In this document: piece by piece, positions 52,448 to 60,165 of the stretch
Position numbering within the stretch: the stretch's first letter is position 1
Layout of the letters: each line of letters starts with the position of its first letter
From: AP-15 sp963789025
GTDB lineage: Bacteria > Pseudomonadota > Alphaproteobacteria > ATCC43930 > CGMCC-115725
Assembly (NCBI GenBank): GCA_963789025.1
Contig: CAWBIT010000004.1
Location: 1-64,000 of the forward strand
Length of the DNA: 64,000 bases
Reading direction: 5' to 3'
Notes under the pieces: model-generated
What the model was told of the DNA's origin: nothing
Database searches by the model: none
Seen by the model: the letters and a program-made list of their open reading frames with translations, nothing else
Made by a program: the position numbers and the translations under genes

Positions 52448-55188
52448 TGCATCTCCCAGAGCGGTGCGAGATCGGCTAGCCGCGTAGCGATGAGGGGAGA
52501 TTTCAGTTCGAAGTAGCTCTCCTTGGCGCCCCCCGGCAGGGCGAAGGCGAAATCGTTGTAGGTATCGGCCGCGCCGGGTCCCGGCAGCAGATTGCCGGCC
52601 GCCGCGAGACGGGCGGCCGCCGCGGCGAATTCGGCAAGTCCGGAGAGCACGGCATCCGGATCGGTAAGGGAATACAGCCCGCCATCGGCCGCTTTGGGGT
52701 AGAGGAGGCGACTGCTGACGCTCTTGACGGCCGGAAGCAGGGACCGGACGGCAAAGGCGTAGAGGCAGCGCTGGAGCTCGGCGCCGCCTTTGAGCATAAG
52801 TTCACTGCCGTTGCGGGGCGGCTTGCCGGATTTGTAGTCGGTGACGCGGGCAACATCCCCCGCGGCAGCAAGGTCCAGGCGGTCGATGCTGCCGCCTATG
52901 CGCAGGTCCGTACCCGGAATGACAACCGGAGCCAGTGGATCCCACGGAAGTGTTTCGCGCTGCTCTGGTGTGAGATCGCGGGCGCGGCGATCGCCGCCGA
53001 ACGGGATCTCGGCCCAGCTCCGCTGACCGGAAAGCTGGCTCTCTGAGAAGGTAAGAGCGACAACCGCGAGATCACGGATATCCTGGAGTTTTCTGCGCCA
53101 GATCACAGGCGGCGGCGTCGGCTGGGACTGCTCCCATACTGTCGCCACGGTATCGAGCGCGCTGTCGAGCGCTGCGCGTAGCTCTTGAGGAGCGGCTGAA
53201 CCGAAGCCGCCGGGTTGTACGGCCTCGAGGCGGGTGACGGCAGTTTGCAAAGTGGCATGCACGAGATTGCCGAATGCCAGGGCGTCGAGCAGGAGGGGAT
53301 CTTCGGTCTCGCTGGGCTCAGTCCAGCCGAAACCGTATTGCCAGAGATAGCCGAGCGGATCGCGCAGCAATTTCACGAGCGAGGTTGCCGACTGCTGACG
53401 TTGCAGGGCCCCTGTCACGACGGGATGATCATAGCGGATGAGTCCGTCGTGTGGGGTCAGCCGCCCGGTGTGCCAGTCGATCCAACAGGTCCTGGCGGAC
53501 TCTGCTTGCGGCAAGGCCTCGAATTCGTCCGGGTGGGCGAACAGCCGGTCGGACCATCCGGCAGCATGCGCGGGGATGCGGGCGCGCTGGCGGTGGATTT
53601 CAGGCAGACGGCCGGGATACAGGGGCGACATGCCGTTCAGACGCCCCTCGGCATCGCGCCGGGACCGCGAGCAGGAGAGCTGGCGCGCCGTTGTACGGCG
53701 AATGGTGTCGAAATCCCGCCGGTCCGCGTCATGCACCGGCAATGGTTCGAGACGGTGAGCGGGCACGATGTGGTCCGGCAGGAGAGGGTCTTCGCTGGCG
53801 TGGCGCGGCCAGGCGCGCGAGGTGAGGCCGATAAGCCTGACGAAAGGGCGCGGCACCGCCGCGAGTGCGGCCGCCGGCGCCCAGATGATCGCCGCTTCTG
53901 GCGCAACATCGTCCGGCAGGCGCAGCGAGGTCAGCGTTACGTCCAGTGCTCCGGGAGGACCCTCGGTCAGGGCCTTGCGCCAGATGGCGAGGCTCCGCCC
54001 TTTGAGCAGGAGTTCGCCGATTTCGGCGGCTTGCGCCAGGCCGCGCGCCAGAATGTCCACGAGTTCGCGAAGCTCAGGCGCATGATTACCGGCGTCGCTG
54101 AATGAATCCGTCGTGAGGGTCGACAGGATCTGACGCCAGCGGGCGGCGTCGAGCAAAGGCGCATCCTTTGGGAGGGCTTGAGCCCAGTCAGGAGGCAGCC
54201 CGGTAAGAATTTTGCCCTGGCGGCGCAGGAGACTTACCAGGCGGAGCATGCGCGTATGGCTGAAGCCGCGCAGCAGCACCTCGGCAACGGCTGCGGCGAG
54301 CTGTCCATCTGGCGTTGTGAGGACTTTTCGGCCAAGGACGAAGTGAAGATCGAGGCCGCTCATGTTGCTGAGGGCGAGGAAATGATCGTCCCACTCCTCC
54401 AGTGAGGCGGCGGCGATCGCGATTTCCTCGGGCCGGGTCCGCCCGCTGGCGATGAGTTCGCGCGCCCATCGCAGCGCTTCGAGGGCCTCGTGCCGCGGGC
54501 TCGCGCACAATTCGGTATGAATTTCCGGGTTTTCCCGCGGCGCCTCCACGACCGGAATGCCGAGCTCGTGTACCCAGGATGGGACGTACCGCGGGCCCGC
54601 AATCCATTGCACGTCTGTCTCGGCTGCGAGCGCCGCGAGGAGCGGTCGCCAGACGGGGGACATTTCGGTGCGGCCATGGACAGCGATCCGGCCGAAAAGG
54701 GTGCGGGCATAGGACGTGCGCTGAAGGGCGGCTCTAACAAGATCGGCTGGCCGGCACATCGAAGGCGGCAGATGGCGAATCACCTCCGCTTCGAGTCGTG
54801 CCACGGCTACCAGGCGGGACGCCGCCTCGGGCCCGGCGGTCGCCGCAAGTTCCGCGAGGTTCAGACCCGCCGCCCAGGCCTTGGACAGGGTTGCCGCCGC
54901 GGCGCGCGGAAACCCGGGAAGCTCCTTGATGCGATTGAGGTCGCCAAGATCGGCGGAGAGCGCCTTTGTGACAGCGGCTTTGAGAGCGTCGGGATCGATC
55001 GGCTGAAGGAAACCGCCGGCCAAACGGGCGGCGAGCCCCTCGATCGGCAAGGCCTGCAGTCCATGGTGGCTCGCTACGGCCGCTTGCGCTCTTTCATGGC
55101 GCCAGGCGAGGCGAGAATGGGTGATAACGGTGTCGCGCACACAACCTCTCGGAGCAAATCTATCTCCCGTGATTGTTAATAAATCCAT
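52444..55188 (-). CDS. addB: AddB-like PD-(D/E)XK nuclease-family protein
   Basis: 914 residues started at ATG 55188 (MDLLTITGDRFAPRGCVRDT). The frame extends 45 codons upstream without coding character. A long helicase-like but degenerate body has no Walker A, with LRWARELIASGRTRPEEIAI and RPFVRLIGLTSRAWPRHASE. The C-terminal nuclease is clear: SATSLVKLLRDPLGYLWQYG, FGNLVHATLQTAVTRLE, IGGSIDRLDLAAAGDVARV, TDYKSGKPPRNGSELMLKGG (D-x-K) and ELQRCLYAFAV. This is the AddB architecture: inactive motor plus active nuclease. Cotranscribed with addA (4-bp overlap). Usual AddB is 950-1050 residues, so it is a little short at the N-terminus. Confidence 0.85.
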   Translation of the reverse strand: MDLLTITGDRFAPRGCVRDTVITHSRLAWRHERAQAAVASHHGLQALPIEGLAARLAGGFLQPIDPDALKAAVTKALSADLGDLNRIKELPGFPRAAAATLSKAWAAGLNLAELAATAGPEAASRLVAVARLEAEVIRHLPPSMCRPADLVRAALQRTSYARTLFGRIAVHGRTEMSPVWRPLLAALAAETDVQWIAGPRYVPSWVHELGIPVVEAPRENPEIHTELCASPRHEALEALRWARELIASGRTRPEEIAIAAASLEEWDDHFLALSNMSGLDLHFVLGRKVLTTPDGQLAAAVAEVLLRGFSHTRMLRLVSLLRRQGKILTGLPPDWAQALPKDAPLLDAARWRQILSTLTTDSFSDAGNHAPELRELVDILARGLAQAAEIGELLLKGRSLAIWRKALTEGPPGALDVTLTSLRLPDDVAPEAAIIWAPAAALAAVPRPFVRLIGLTSRAWPRHASEDPLLPDHIVPAHRLEPLPVHDADRRDFDTIRRTTARQLSCSRSRRDAEGRLNGMSPLYPGRLPEIHRQRARIPAHAAGWSDRLFAHPDEFEALPQAESARTCWIDWHTGRLTPHDGLIRYDHPVVTGALQRQQSATSLVKLLRDPLGYLWQYGFGWTEPSETEDPLLLDALAFGNLVHATLQTAVTRLEAVQPGGFGSAAPQELRAALDSALDTVATVWEQSQPTPPPVIWRRKLQDIRDLAVVALTFSESQLSGQRSWAEIPFGGDRRARDLTPEQRETLPWDPLAPVVIPGTDLRIGGSIDRLDLAAAGDVARVTDYKSGKPPRNGSELMLKGGAELQRCLYAFAVRSLLPAVKSVSSRLLYPKAADGGLYSLTDPDAVLSGLAEFAAAAARLAAAGNLLPGPGAADTYNDFAFALPGGAKESYFELKSPLIATRLADLAPLWEMQ

Positions 55189-55558
55189 GCTGCTATCCGC
55201 CGGTCGCGTGAAGCACGTCGGCGTGTGCGAGATGATCCCGGAGGCAGCGCGGCCGAAAACTGGACCGTCTTGCACTCGGGAGGACGCCTCGATCGACGCG
55301 TCAACCACAATATTTGGTAGCATCTTATATGTCCACTACTAAACTATGCGGTCGTCGCAGAATCAGCGCCGCACCTAGCCGGTCGTTGGGTGCCGATTAG
55401 CTACTTGCACGCCTTGGCGGTGGACGCAGGATGGCAGGGCAGGGGGCTCGGTCGGCCTTGCTGCGGAAACGGTCCTGCGCCTCGCAAAGCAACCCGTTCC
55501 AGCTGGCGCAGTGAACGCGCCGGCGGCGAAACCGCGATCAGGGCCATGGGCAACAAGG
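55189..55558. other. Spacer between AddB-like gene and Bil-like operon, with a GNAT remnant
   Basis: On the plus strand 55390-55460 reads PISYLHALAVDAGWQGRGLG, the coenzyme-A loop (QGRGLG) of a GNAT acetyltransferase, then decays. Nothing else is recognisable. The fragment lies opposite to the flanking genes. A promoter for addB-addA may lie here; I cannot define it. Confidence 0.35.
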
Positions 55559-56902
55559 TCAGCCAAGGCGTACCGCAACACTGCCAAAACCGACCGCGAG
55601 TGCGTCGTTCATCGCGCCCACCATGGCCATACCCGGCGATCCCAATTCCATCTGCATGATTTGTACGGTCGTCTGCATACTGGCGAGCCGGATTGCCTGC
55701 GCAATAGTGAGCGCCCCCACAACAGCCCCAACGAACGGCACTGCGACGCTCGCGTCGGCGAGCGTCAGGGTGCCACAGTTCTCGAATTTTTCAGCGTGCT
55801 CCCGATAAGCTTCTTGCTGTAGCAGTGCGTCCAGATCTTTCGGGATCTCTGGCGTCGACCAGAACGCGGTCGCGTCCGTGCCCTTTTTTAGAACACGAAT
55901 CTGCAAGCCTTCGAAATCCACTGGTCCGTGTCCAATGCCCGCATCAATCATGTAATCAAATCCGGCACCCGCAATCGCGATGCGCGCCTTCGGTTCATCG
56001 AGACCCGTAATCACGATGGCGGGATCATCGGGCAAAAGCGGGATGTCGCCGTAATGGCGTCGCTCGACCAAGGAGGTCGGCCAGCCCACGCCGTCAAGCC
56101 ACTTGGCGGCGACACGCGTTTTCCGATGGTTGACATCCGCCGCAGTCGTGAGGAGCCCGGTGGCCTCGTTCTCCTCGCCGACCGTCTGATCGTCCTGGAG
56201 CACTGCGTGACTTCCCCGAACGGGAAGCAGGGCAAGATTCCACAGGAATCCTTGCCCGAGATGCCCGAGGCCGATGAACCAAACCTTCGGCGGAATGTAC
56301 ACTTCCGCTGGGCCGGCGGCGGCCGTCTCCGGATCGAGCCAGGGCTCCCAGAGCGACGCAATGGAGACACGATTACCGCTCCGTGGATAGCCAAGCACGG
56401 TCGCAAATATCTCTCTGACCGCCACGGCGCCGGCAAAGACCCCGGCCAGCGGATTACCCGATGAGCCGAGACCGCGATCGTCCCAGGGAGGCAATACTCC
56501 GGCGATCCAGCCGTTCCACCAACACCGGACGAAGATATCGCCGCGCGTTGTTGCACCGTGCCCGATCATGACAATATGCGTTGCCTCCTCCGGAATTCCC
56601 GCAGAGAGAGAAGCGCCCAAAGCCGTCGCTGCCGCGCCGATCGTCTTTCCGATGGGCAACGGTTTCACGATCCTGGTTCGACGGGCTGCGACAAGCGTTG
56701 CACTGCCGAAACACTTGACGCTCGTCGCTACGACTGTCAGCGCCGCCGCTTGTCCGGCTGCCGTCTTCGCTTGGTCCGGCATGAGGACGACCGCGACACG
56801 GACTTTCCCGAGACGGTCCTCCGCAGCATCGAACCCCGTCTTACCGCCCGCGCGGTCGGTAAGAGCCTTTGTGATCCGGGACCGTTTCAGGTGCGGCGTC
56901 AT
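55559..56902 (-). CDS. bilD: E1-like ThiF-family adenylating enzyme of a Bil-like operon
   Basis: 447 residues. An N-terminal domain of about 200 residues without known motifs precedes the ThiF/E1 Rossmann domain: IPPKVWFIGLGHLGQGFLWN (ATP-binding GxGxxG, about 208-216), HAVLQDDQTVGEENEATGLL (acidic and Asn positions), and AIVITGLDEPKARIAIAGAG. A later FENCGTLTLADASVAVPFVG holds C376, a possible thioester cysteine. It would adenylate the C-terminal Gly of the ubiquitin-like protein and pass it to the E2. Its ATG overlaps the JAB stop by 4 bp. Order and sizes (Ubl-E2-JAB-E1) match the Bil defence operons. The cysteine assignment is inference. Confidence 0.85.
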   Translation of the reverse strand: MTPHLKRSRITKALTDRAGGKTGFDAAEDRLGKVRVAVVLMPDQAKTAAGQAAALTVVATSVKCFGSATLVAARRTRIVKPLPIGKTIGAAATALGASLSAGIPEEATHIVMIGHGATTRGDIFVRCWWNGWIAGVLPPWDDRGLGSSGNPLAGVFAGAVAVREIFATVLGYPRSGNRVSIASLWEPWLDPETAAAGPAEVYIPPKVWFIGLGHLGQGFLWNLALLPVRGSHAVLQDDQTVGEENEATGLLTTAADVNHRKTRVAAKWLDGVGWPTSLVERRHYGDIPLLPDDPAIVITGLDEPKARIAIAGAGFDYMIDAGIGHGPVDFEGLQIRVLKKGTDATAFWSTPEIPKDLDALLQQEAYREHAEKFENCGTLTLADASVAVPFVGAVVGALTIAQAIRLASMQTTVQIMQMELGSPGMAMVGAMNDALAVGFGSVAVRLG

Positions 56903-57420
56903 CGGGACCTCTTCACCCGAAAGAATGACGCGCCTTTTGCGGTGTGATTCTGCCAGGCACCGTTACCGAGATACTCATAAATGCCGATGCCGCCCGGCTG
57001 GGTCTCGCGGCGGGCAAAGTGCGGAATGATGATCGCGAGATGTCCCGCGCGCGGCATCACCGGATCGGCCTGGTCAGACGCGCTCTGGCCATAGCCGCCG
57101 GGGTGAACGTGGACATCAGCCACGACGCCGTAGCCGCGCTTCCGGCAATGTTCCCACAGCTTTGGTAGTTTGTTTCCGGCGAATTTTACTATGCCGGTGT
57201 CGAGCGAATGGGGATCGATGTCGTCGTAATAGACAAACTCGACGATCCGCTTGCGGCCGCTATTGTCGTGCCCCAGTAGGAACGCGCCGCTCTCCCGGCG
57301 GCCGTTCAGCGTCCGCCTTTCCAGCTCGCGAACGCCAGCGGCCCAAACCGCCGCATCGCAGGTAATCCGTGGCTCAGGCGTGCGTAGCCAGCCAAACAGC
57401 TTGTTCAGAAACGAGCGCAT
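56899..57420 (-). CDS. bilC: JAB/JAMM-domain isopeptidase of a Bil-like operon
   Basis: 173 residues with start at ATG 57420, preceded by GGAGAACC; a longer frame to 57471 has no ribosome site. The gene starts 47 bp inside the 3' end of the E2-like gene. It has a complete JAMM zinc-protease signature: E43 in RRESGAFLLG, then DVHVHPGGYGQSASDQADP with H104, H106, S113 and D116. Predicted to remove the ubiquitin-like protein from conjugates or to trim its precursor. The first 15 residues (RSFLNKLFGWLRTP) form an amphipathic or weakly hydrophobic helix that could tether it to the membrane. In known Bil systems the DUB is the third gene, as here. Confidence 0.88.
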   Translation of the reverse strand: MRSFLNKLFGWLRTPEPRITCDAAVWAAGVRELERRTLNGRRESGAFLLGHDNSGRKRIVEFVYYDDIDPHSLDTGIVKFAGNKLPKLWEHCRKRGYGVVADVHVHPGGYGQSASDQADPVMPRAGHLAIIIPHFARRETQPGGIGIYEYLGNGAWQNHTAKGASFFRVKRSR

Positions 57421-57865
57421 AAAGGTTCTCCATAATAAAAACGATGTCGCGCTGGCGGTGCCATGCTTCATCGGGCCTCTTTTTGGCCCAATCGTTGTGG
57501 GTCGCGGCTTGCCAATTCCATGCGCGGTAAATCCCTCCTCCGTTGCCCCACTCCTTCAGCGCCTCGACAAATCCTGGAGCGCCGGCGGCAGGCGGGGAGG
57601 GCCGGACCCCATGCGACGAATCTGCGGCGTAGGCCCATCGCTCGACGAAGGGACCGGGCTCTGGGTGGCCATCACATTCGAGGTGAAAATCGTGACTGAA
57701 GATGCGGCCGGTCTCGGGGTCTCGCCCGGTCACACGAACATAGAGGTGAGGCCACGCCAGCAGGAGGACTTCCCATCGGCCTTCATCAACTCCGGAGAGG
57801 AAGCGCACGGTATTAAGTTGCGCCTCCAGAGTCCGCTTGGCCGGAGAGATGACCTCCTCAGCCAT
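57374..57865 (-). CDS. bilB: E2-like conjugating enzyme of a Bil-like operon
   Basis: 163 residues from ATG 57865, which overlaps the stop of the ubiquitin-like gene by 8 bp. A UBC-like order: N-terminal helix (SPAKRTLEAQLNTVRFL), strand segments WEVLLLAWPHLYVRVTGRD and IFSHDFHLECDGHPEPGPF, a loop, and helical ends (EALKEWGNGGGIYRAWNWQA, QRDIVFIMENLYALVSEQAV). C64 in FHLEC is the only cysteine of the whole protein and is therefore the candidate thioester residue. It would receive the ubiquitin-like protein from the E1 and place it on a target. Sequence similarity to eukaryotic E2 is not evident by eye; the assignment rests on operon position, length and the lone cysteine. Confidence 0.75.
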   Translation of the reverse strand: MAEEVISPAKRTLEAQLNTVRFLSGVDEGRWEVLLLAWPHLYVRVTGRDPETGRIFSHDFHLECDGHPEPGPFVERWAYAADSSHGVRPSPPAAGAPGFVEALKEWGNGGGIYRAWNWQAATHNDWAKKRPDEAWHRQRDIVFIMENLYALVSEQAVWLATHA

Positions 57866-58331
57866 TGGTAAAGTCCTTCAGTGTGAGCTCGAGCGTCAGA
57901 TCGCAATCGTCGTGCTTAACGAACCGGCCGATGACCGCGTCCTTCGGAAGGGGATCGCTGGCGCCCGGCAACATGAGGTTCGCCTTCGCCTTGGCGGTAT
58001 CATCGAGGTTAAAGGCCTTCTTGCTGATCGCCCAATGCAGAACCCGGAACACGGTCGCAGACGGCGGAAACTCATGCTCCTTCGTCAGGTGATCGTAATT
58101 GACCTTGACGCGCACCTTCTTGCAGCGGTGCGCAATGACCGCGATGACCTTCTTCTTCTCGATCTCGACCCCGATCGGCTCATCCTTGTCCCGCTCGAAC
58201 ACATGGGCGTCTTCGAGCGCGGCAAGCGCGCGAACCTCTTTGAGGACGGCGGCAAGGCTGCCGCCCTCTACCTCAATGATCGTGGTTTCCTGACGATCTT
58301 CGATTTCTACTTCAACTCGAATTTTTTCCAT
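57858..58331 (-). CDS. bilA: Ubiquitin-like modifier with two beta-grasp-type domains (Bil-like)
   Basis: 157 residues with start at ATG 58331, placed by the AAGGGAACTACT ribosome site. The first domain (about 1-70) has two beta-hairpin strands, EKIRVEVEIEDRQETTIIEV, and a helix SLAAVLKEVRALAALE. The second (about 75-157) has KKVRVKVNYDHLTKEHEFPP, helix ATVFRVLHWAISKKAF and later strands to LTLELTLKDFTNG. Two such domains recall ISG15, the feature for which BilA is named. The protein ends in a natural Gly (TNG), so it may not need trimming. First gene of the operon; divergent from an XRE regulator. Expected to be attached to a target protein by E1/E2. Confidence 0.82.
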   Translation of the reverse strand: MEKIRVEVEIEDRQETTIIEVEGGSLAAVLKEVRALAALEDAHVFERDKDEPIGVEIEKKKVIAVIAHRCKKVRVKVNYDHLTKEHEFPPSATVFRVLHWAISKKAFNLDDTAKAKANLMLPGASDPLPKDAVIGRFVKHDDCDLTLELTLKDFTNG

Positions 58332-58404
58332 AGTAGTTCCCTTCATGATTTCCACCCTGCTGGCCGGATCTGAGCCTTGCCAATTCGGCTTGTATCAGAC
58401 GGCC

Positions 58405-58487
58405 GTAGTGATTTATCCTAACACAGGCTTAGGCTTTGTCAATACCATCGTATGGTCTAATCTAACACGCAATTTGAAAGGATAAAC
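58405..58487 (+). promoter_or_regulatory. Divergent control region of the XRE/ImmA and Bil-like operons
   Basis: A promoter-like pair TTGTCA (58436-58441) and TAATCT/AATCTA (58458-58464), spaced 16-17 bp, points to the XRE gene. Between them lies the palindrome ACCATCGTATGGT (58444-58456). An upstream inverted repeat CCTAA-N7-TTAGG (about 58417-58433) and a repeated CTAACAC half-site (about 58418 and 58462) are also present. The positions suit autorepression by the XRE protein and shared control of the divergent operon. Inferred from sequence only. Confidence 0.55.
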
Positions 58488-58799
58488 ATGAGCATAGGCG
58501 CAAGGCTCAAGAAACTGCGGATCAGAAAGGGAGAAACACTGCAACAAGTCGCCGACGCTGTTGGCGCGTCAAAGCCTCATATTTGGGAACTAGAGGTCGG
58601 GAAGAGCAAAAATCCTTCGCTGGATTTGCTCACGAACCTCGCTCAACATTTTAATGTTCCGATTTCTTACCTTCTCGACAAGTCCGCCTCTGCTGACACG
58701 ATGATCTTTGGCCGCGAATTCAAGGGTGTCACTGAAGAAGACAAGAAACTCTTCTGGCAGATGGCTGAAAAGATGCTGGGCAAGAAATCCGATGGATGA
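58488..58799 (+). CDS. XRE-family transcriptional regulator
   Basis: 103 residues; GAAAGGATAAAC before ATG. The N-terminal HTH_3 domain (about 5-62) reads RLKKLRIRKGETLQQVADAV, GASKPHIWELEVGKSKNPSL and LLTNLAQHFNVPISYLL. A short C-terminal tail (FWQMAEKMLGKKSDG) may form the interface to the protease partner. The stop overlaps the ImmA/IrrE start by 8 bp (ATGGATGA). Such pairs act as repressor plus protease in mobile elements and defence islands: the protease removes the repressor on damage or infection. Its likely operators lie just upstream. Confidence 0.9.
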   Translation: MSIGARLKKLRIRKGETLQQVADAVGASKPHIWELEVGKSKNPSLDLLTNLAQHFNVPISYLLDKSASADTMIFGREFKGVTEEDKKLFWQMAEKMLGKKSDG

Positions 58800-59670
58800 G
58801 GAACTCCGCATCAAGCTGGCGGACCTCGGCTCTCCGGAAGCGCTGGCCGATTGCATTGTCGATCACTATCCCGACATCGACATTCCGATCCCGCTGAATC
58901 GGATCGCTGAAGCGGTTGGCATCATCGAGATCGTCGGCCAGAAGACGAATAGTTTCGAAGGTATCCTCATCACCGACAGCGCGAAGGCGCAGGGCTCGAT
59001 CGCGTACAATGAGACCAGCAGGCTAGAGCGCCGCCGTTTCACAATTGCGCACGAGCTTGGCCATTTCCTGCTTCCTCTGCATGGTGACAGCGCTCAATGC
59101 GCGAAAACTGATATGGGCGTGCTCAAGAGCAACGACCCAAACCGCGCGCGCGAGGCCGAGGCTAACCGCTTCGCCTCATCACTCTTGATGCCGAAGAAGT
59201 TTTTTATGCGCGATATCCGCCGACTTGGCGCTGCGGAAACCGAGCATGTCGTCAAGCTCGCGGGGAATTACGAGGTCAGCAAGGAAGCCGCCGCCCGGCG
59301 GTACACGGACCTTTGTGACCACATGTGCGCGGTGATTTTTTCGCATCGGGGTAAACTGCGCTATTTGTGTAAGACTGCGAATTTTCCCTTCATTGATATC
59401 CGCAACGATCAGCCGTTGCCTACGGAAGCGATCTCGGCAAGACAGCAAGGCGAGCCGGGGCGAATGTCGGAGTGGTCCGAGACGGCGGCGGAAATCTGGA
59501 TCGGTACTTCGCATCGCCTTCGCGGTAGGGTCCTCTACGAGCAATTCCTCCATCAGGCCAACGGCTACCGCCTTTCAATGCTGACGATTGACGATGCGCC
59601 TGATGAGGAGGAGCCGGACGAAGAAGAGGAGCTTGAGGAAAGCTGGACCCCTCGGTTTCCGCGCCGATGA
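58792..59670 (+). CDS. ImmA/IrrE-family metallopeptidase
   Basis: 292 residues started at ATG 58792 (MDEELRIKLADLGSPEALAD); the frame opens earlier (58708) inside the XRE gene, but that part is out of context. The zinc-protease motif is RRRFTIAHELGHFLLPLHGD (HExxH), with the third ligand Glu in REAEANRFASSLLMP. A winged-helix-like segment and a C-terminal domain (about 195-275) follow, then an acidic tail (DEEEPDEEEELEESW). Probably cleaves the XRE partner. The following small gene overlaps its stop by 4 bp, so the three form one operon. Confidence 0.9.
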   Translation: MDEELRIKLADLGSPEALADCIVDHYPDIDIPIPLNRIAEAVGIIEIVGQKTNSFEGILITDSAKAQGSIAYNETSRLERRRFTIAHELGHFLLPLHGDSAQCAKTDMGVLKSNDPNRAREAEANRFASSLLMPKKFFMRDIRRLGAAETEHVVKLAGNYEVSKEAAARRYTDLCDHMCAVIFSHRGKLRYLCKTANFPFIDIRNDQPLPTEAISARQQGEPGRMSEWSETAAEIWIGTSHRLRGRVLYEQFLHQANGYRLSMLTIDDAPDEEEPDEEEELEESWTPRFPRR

Positions 59671-59927
59671 CAGACAGGCCGACGCTGAAGGAAGCAGAAG
59701 CCGAGCAATTATGGCCGGAGGCCTCGGCAGAGCCGAGCTGGAATTCGCTACATCCTGGCCGAGACACTGGATTACGGATCGTTCATACAGTGCTGACAGA
59801 TCGGCCAGCTTCCCGGGGCAATGTCGCTTTGTTCGACATCGATGCGGCCGATTTGATCAATTGCGCACTGTACAAGGTCAGCAATATCGATATCAAATTT
59901 TCTCGGCACGATAATCCTTATTCATGA
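59667..59927 (+). CDS. Small hypothetical protein in the XRE/ImmA operon
   Basis: 86 residues: MTDRPTLKEAEAEQLWPEAS, TGLRIVHTVLTDRPASRGNV, LFDIDAADLINCALYKVSNI, and a C-terminus DIKFSRHDNPYS. Its ATG overlaps the protease TGA (ATGA), so it is translated with it. Not recognised. Could be a target or cofactor of the regulatory pair, or an uncharacterised component of the island. Confidence 0.6.
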   Translation: MTDRPTLKEAEAEQLWPEASAEPSWNSLHPGRDTGLRIVHTVLTDRPASRGNVALFDIDAADLINCALYKVSNIDIKFSRHDNPYS

Positions 59928-60018
59928 CTAAATACTATGACAAGAAACCGCAGCAATCTTCACAGGTTCCGACGCTCAGTCTCGGGTGTTTGGTGAATAA
60001 AATCAAAGATTTTTACGC

Positions 60019-60165
60019 GTGAGTTGTGTAGATTGCAACGAGCTAACAGCAAAACAACGCCAAGGCGCAGCGATAATGCCAATGGGTAAAATCCGCTCTC
60101 GAAAACTTCCAGCCGGAAAAGCCGAAATCCGTATCTGTGCGGCTGGGAAAGGCCGGAGCGCATGA
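60019..60165 (+). CDS. Very small CxxC protein overlapping the methyltransferase start
   Basis: From GTG 60019: MSCVDCNELTAKQRQGAAIM, then basic GKIRSRKLPAGKAEIRICA to a TGA at 60163-60165 overlapping the next ATG (ATGA). 48 residues with one CxxC near the N-terminus. No clear ribosome site. The 4-bp overlap and protein-like composition support it, but it may be a chance frame. Confidence 0.3.
   Translation: MSCVDCNELTAKQRQGAAIMPMGKIRSRKLPAGKAEIRICAAGKGRSA

Noticed and set aside
53215..54105. 296-codon plus-strand frame inside the AddB-like gene
   Set aside because: Antisense shadow of a high-GC gene. The minus strand has the nuclease motifs.
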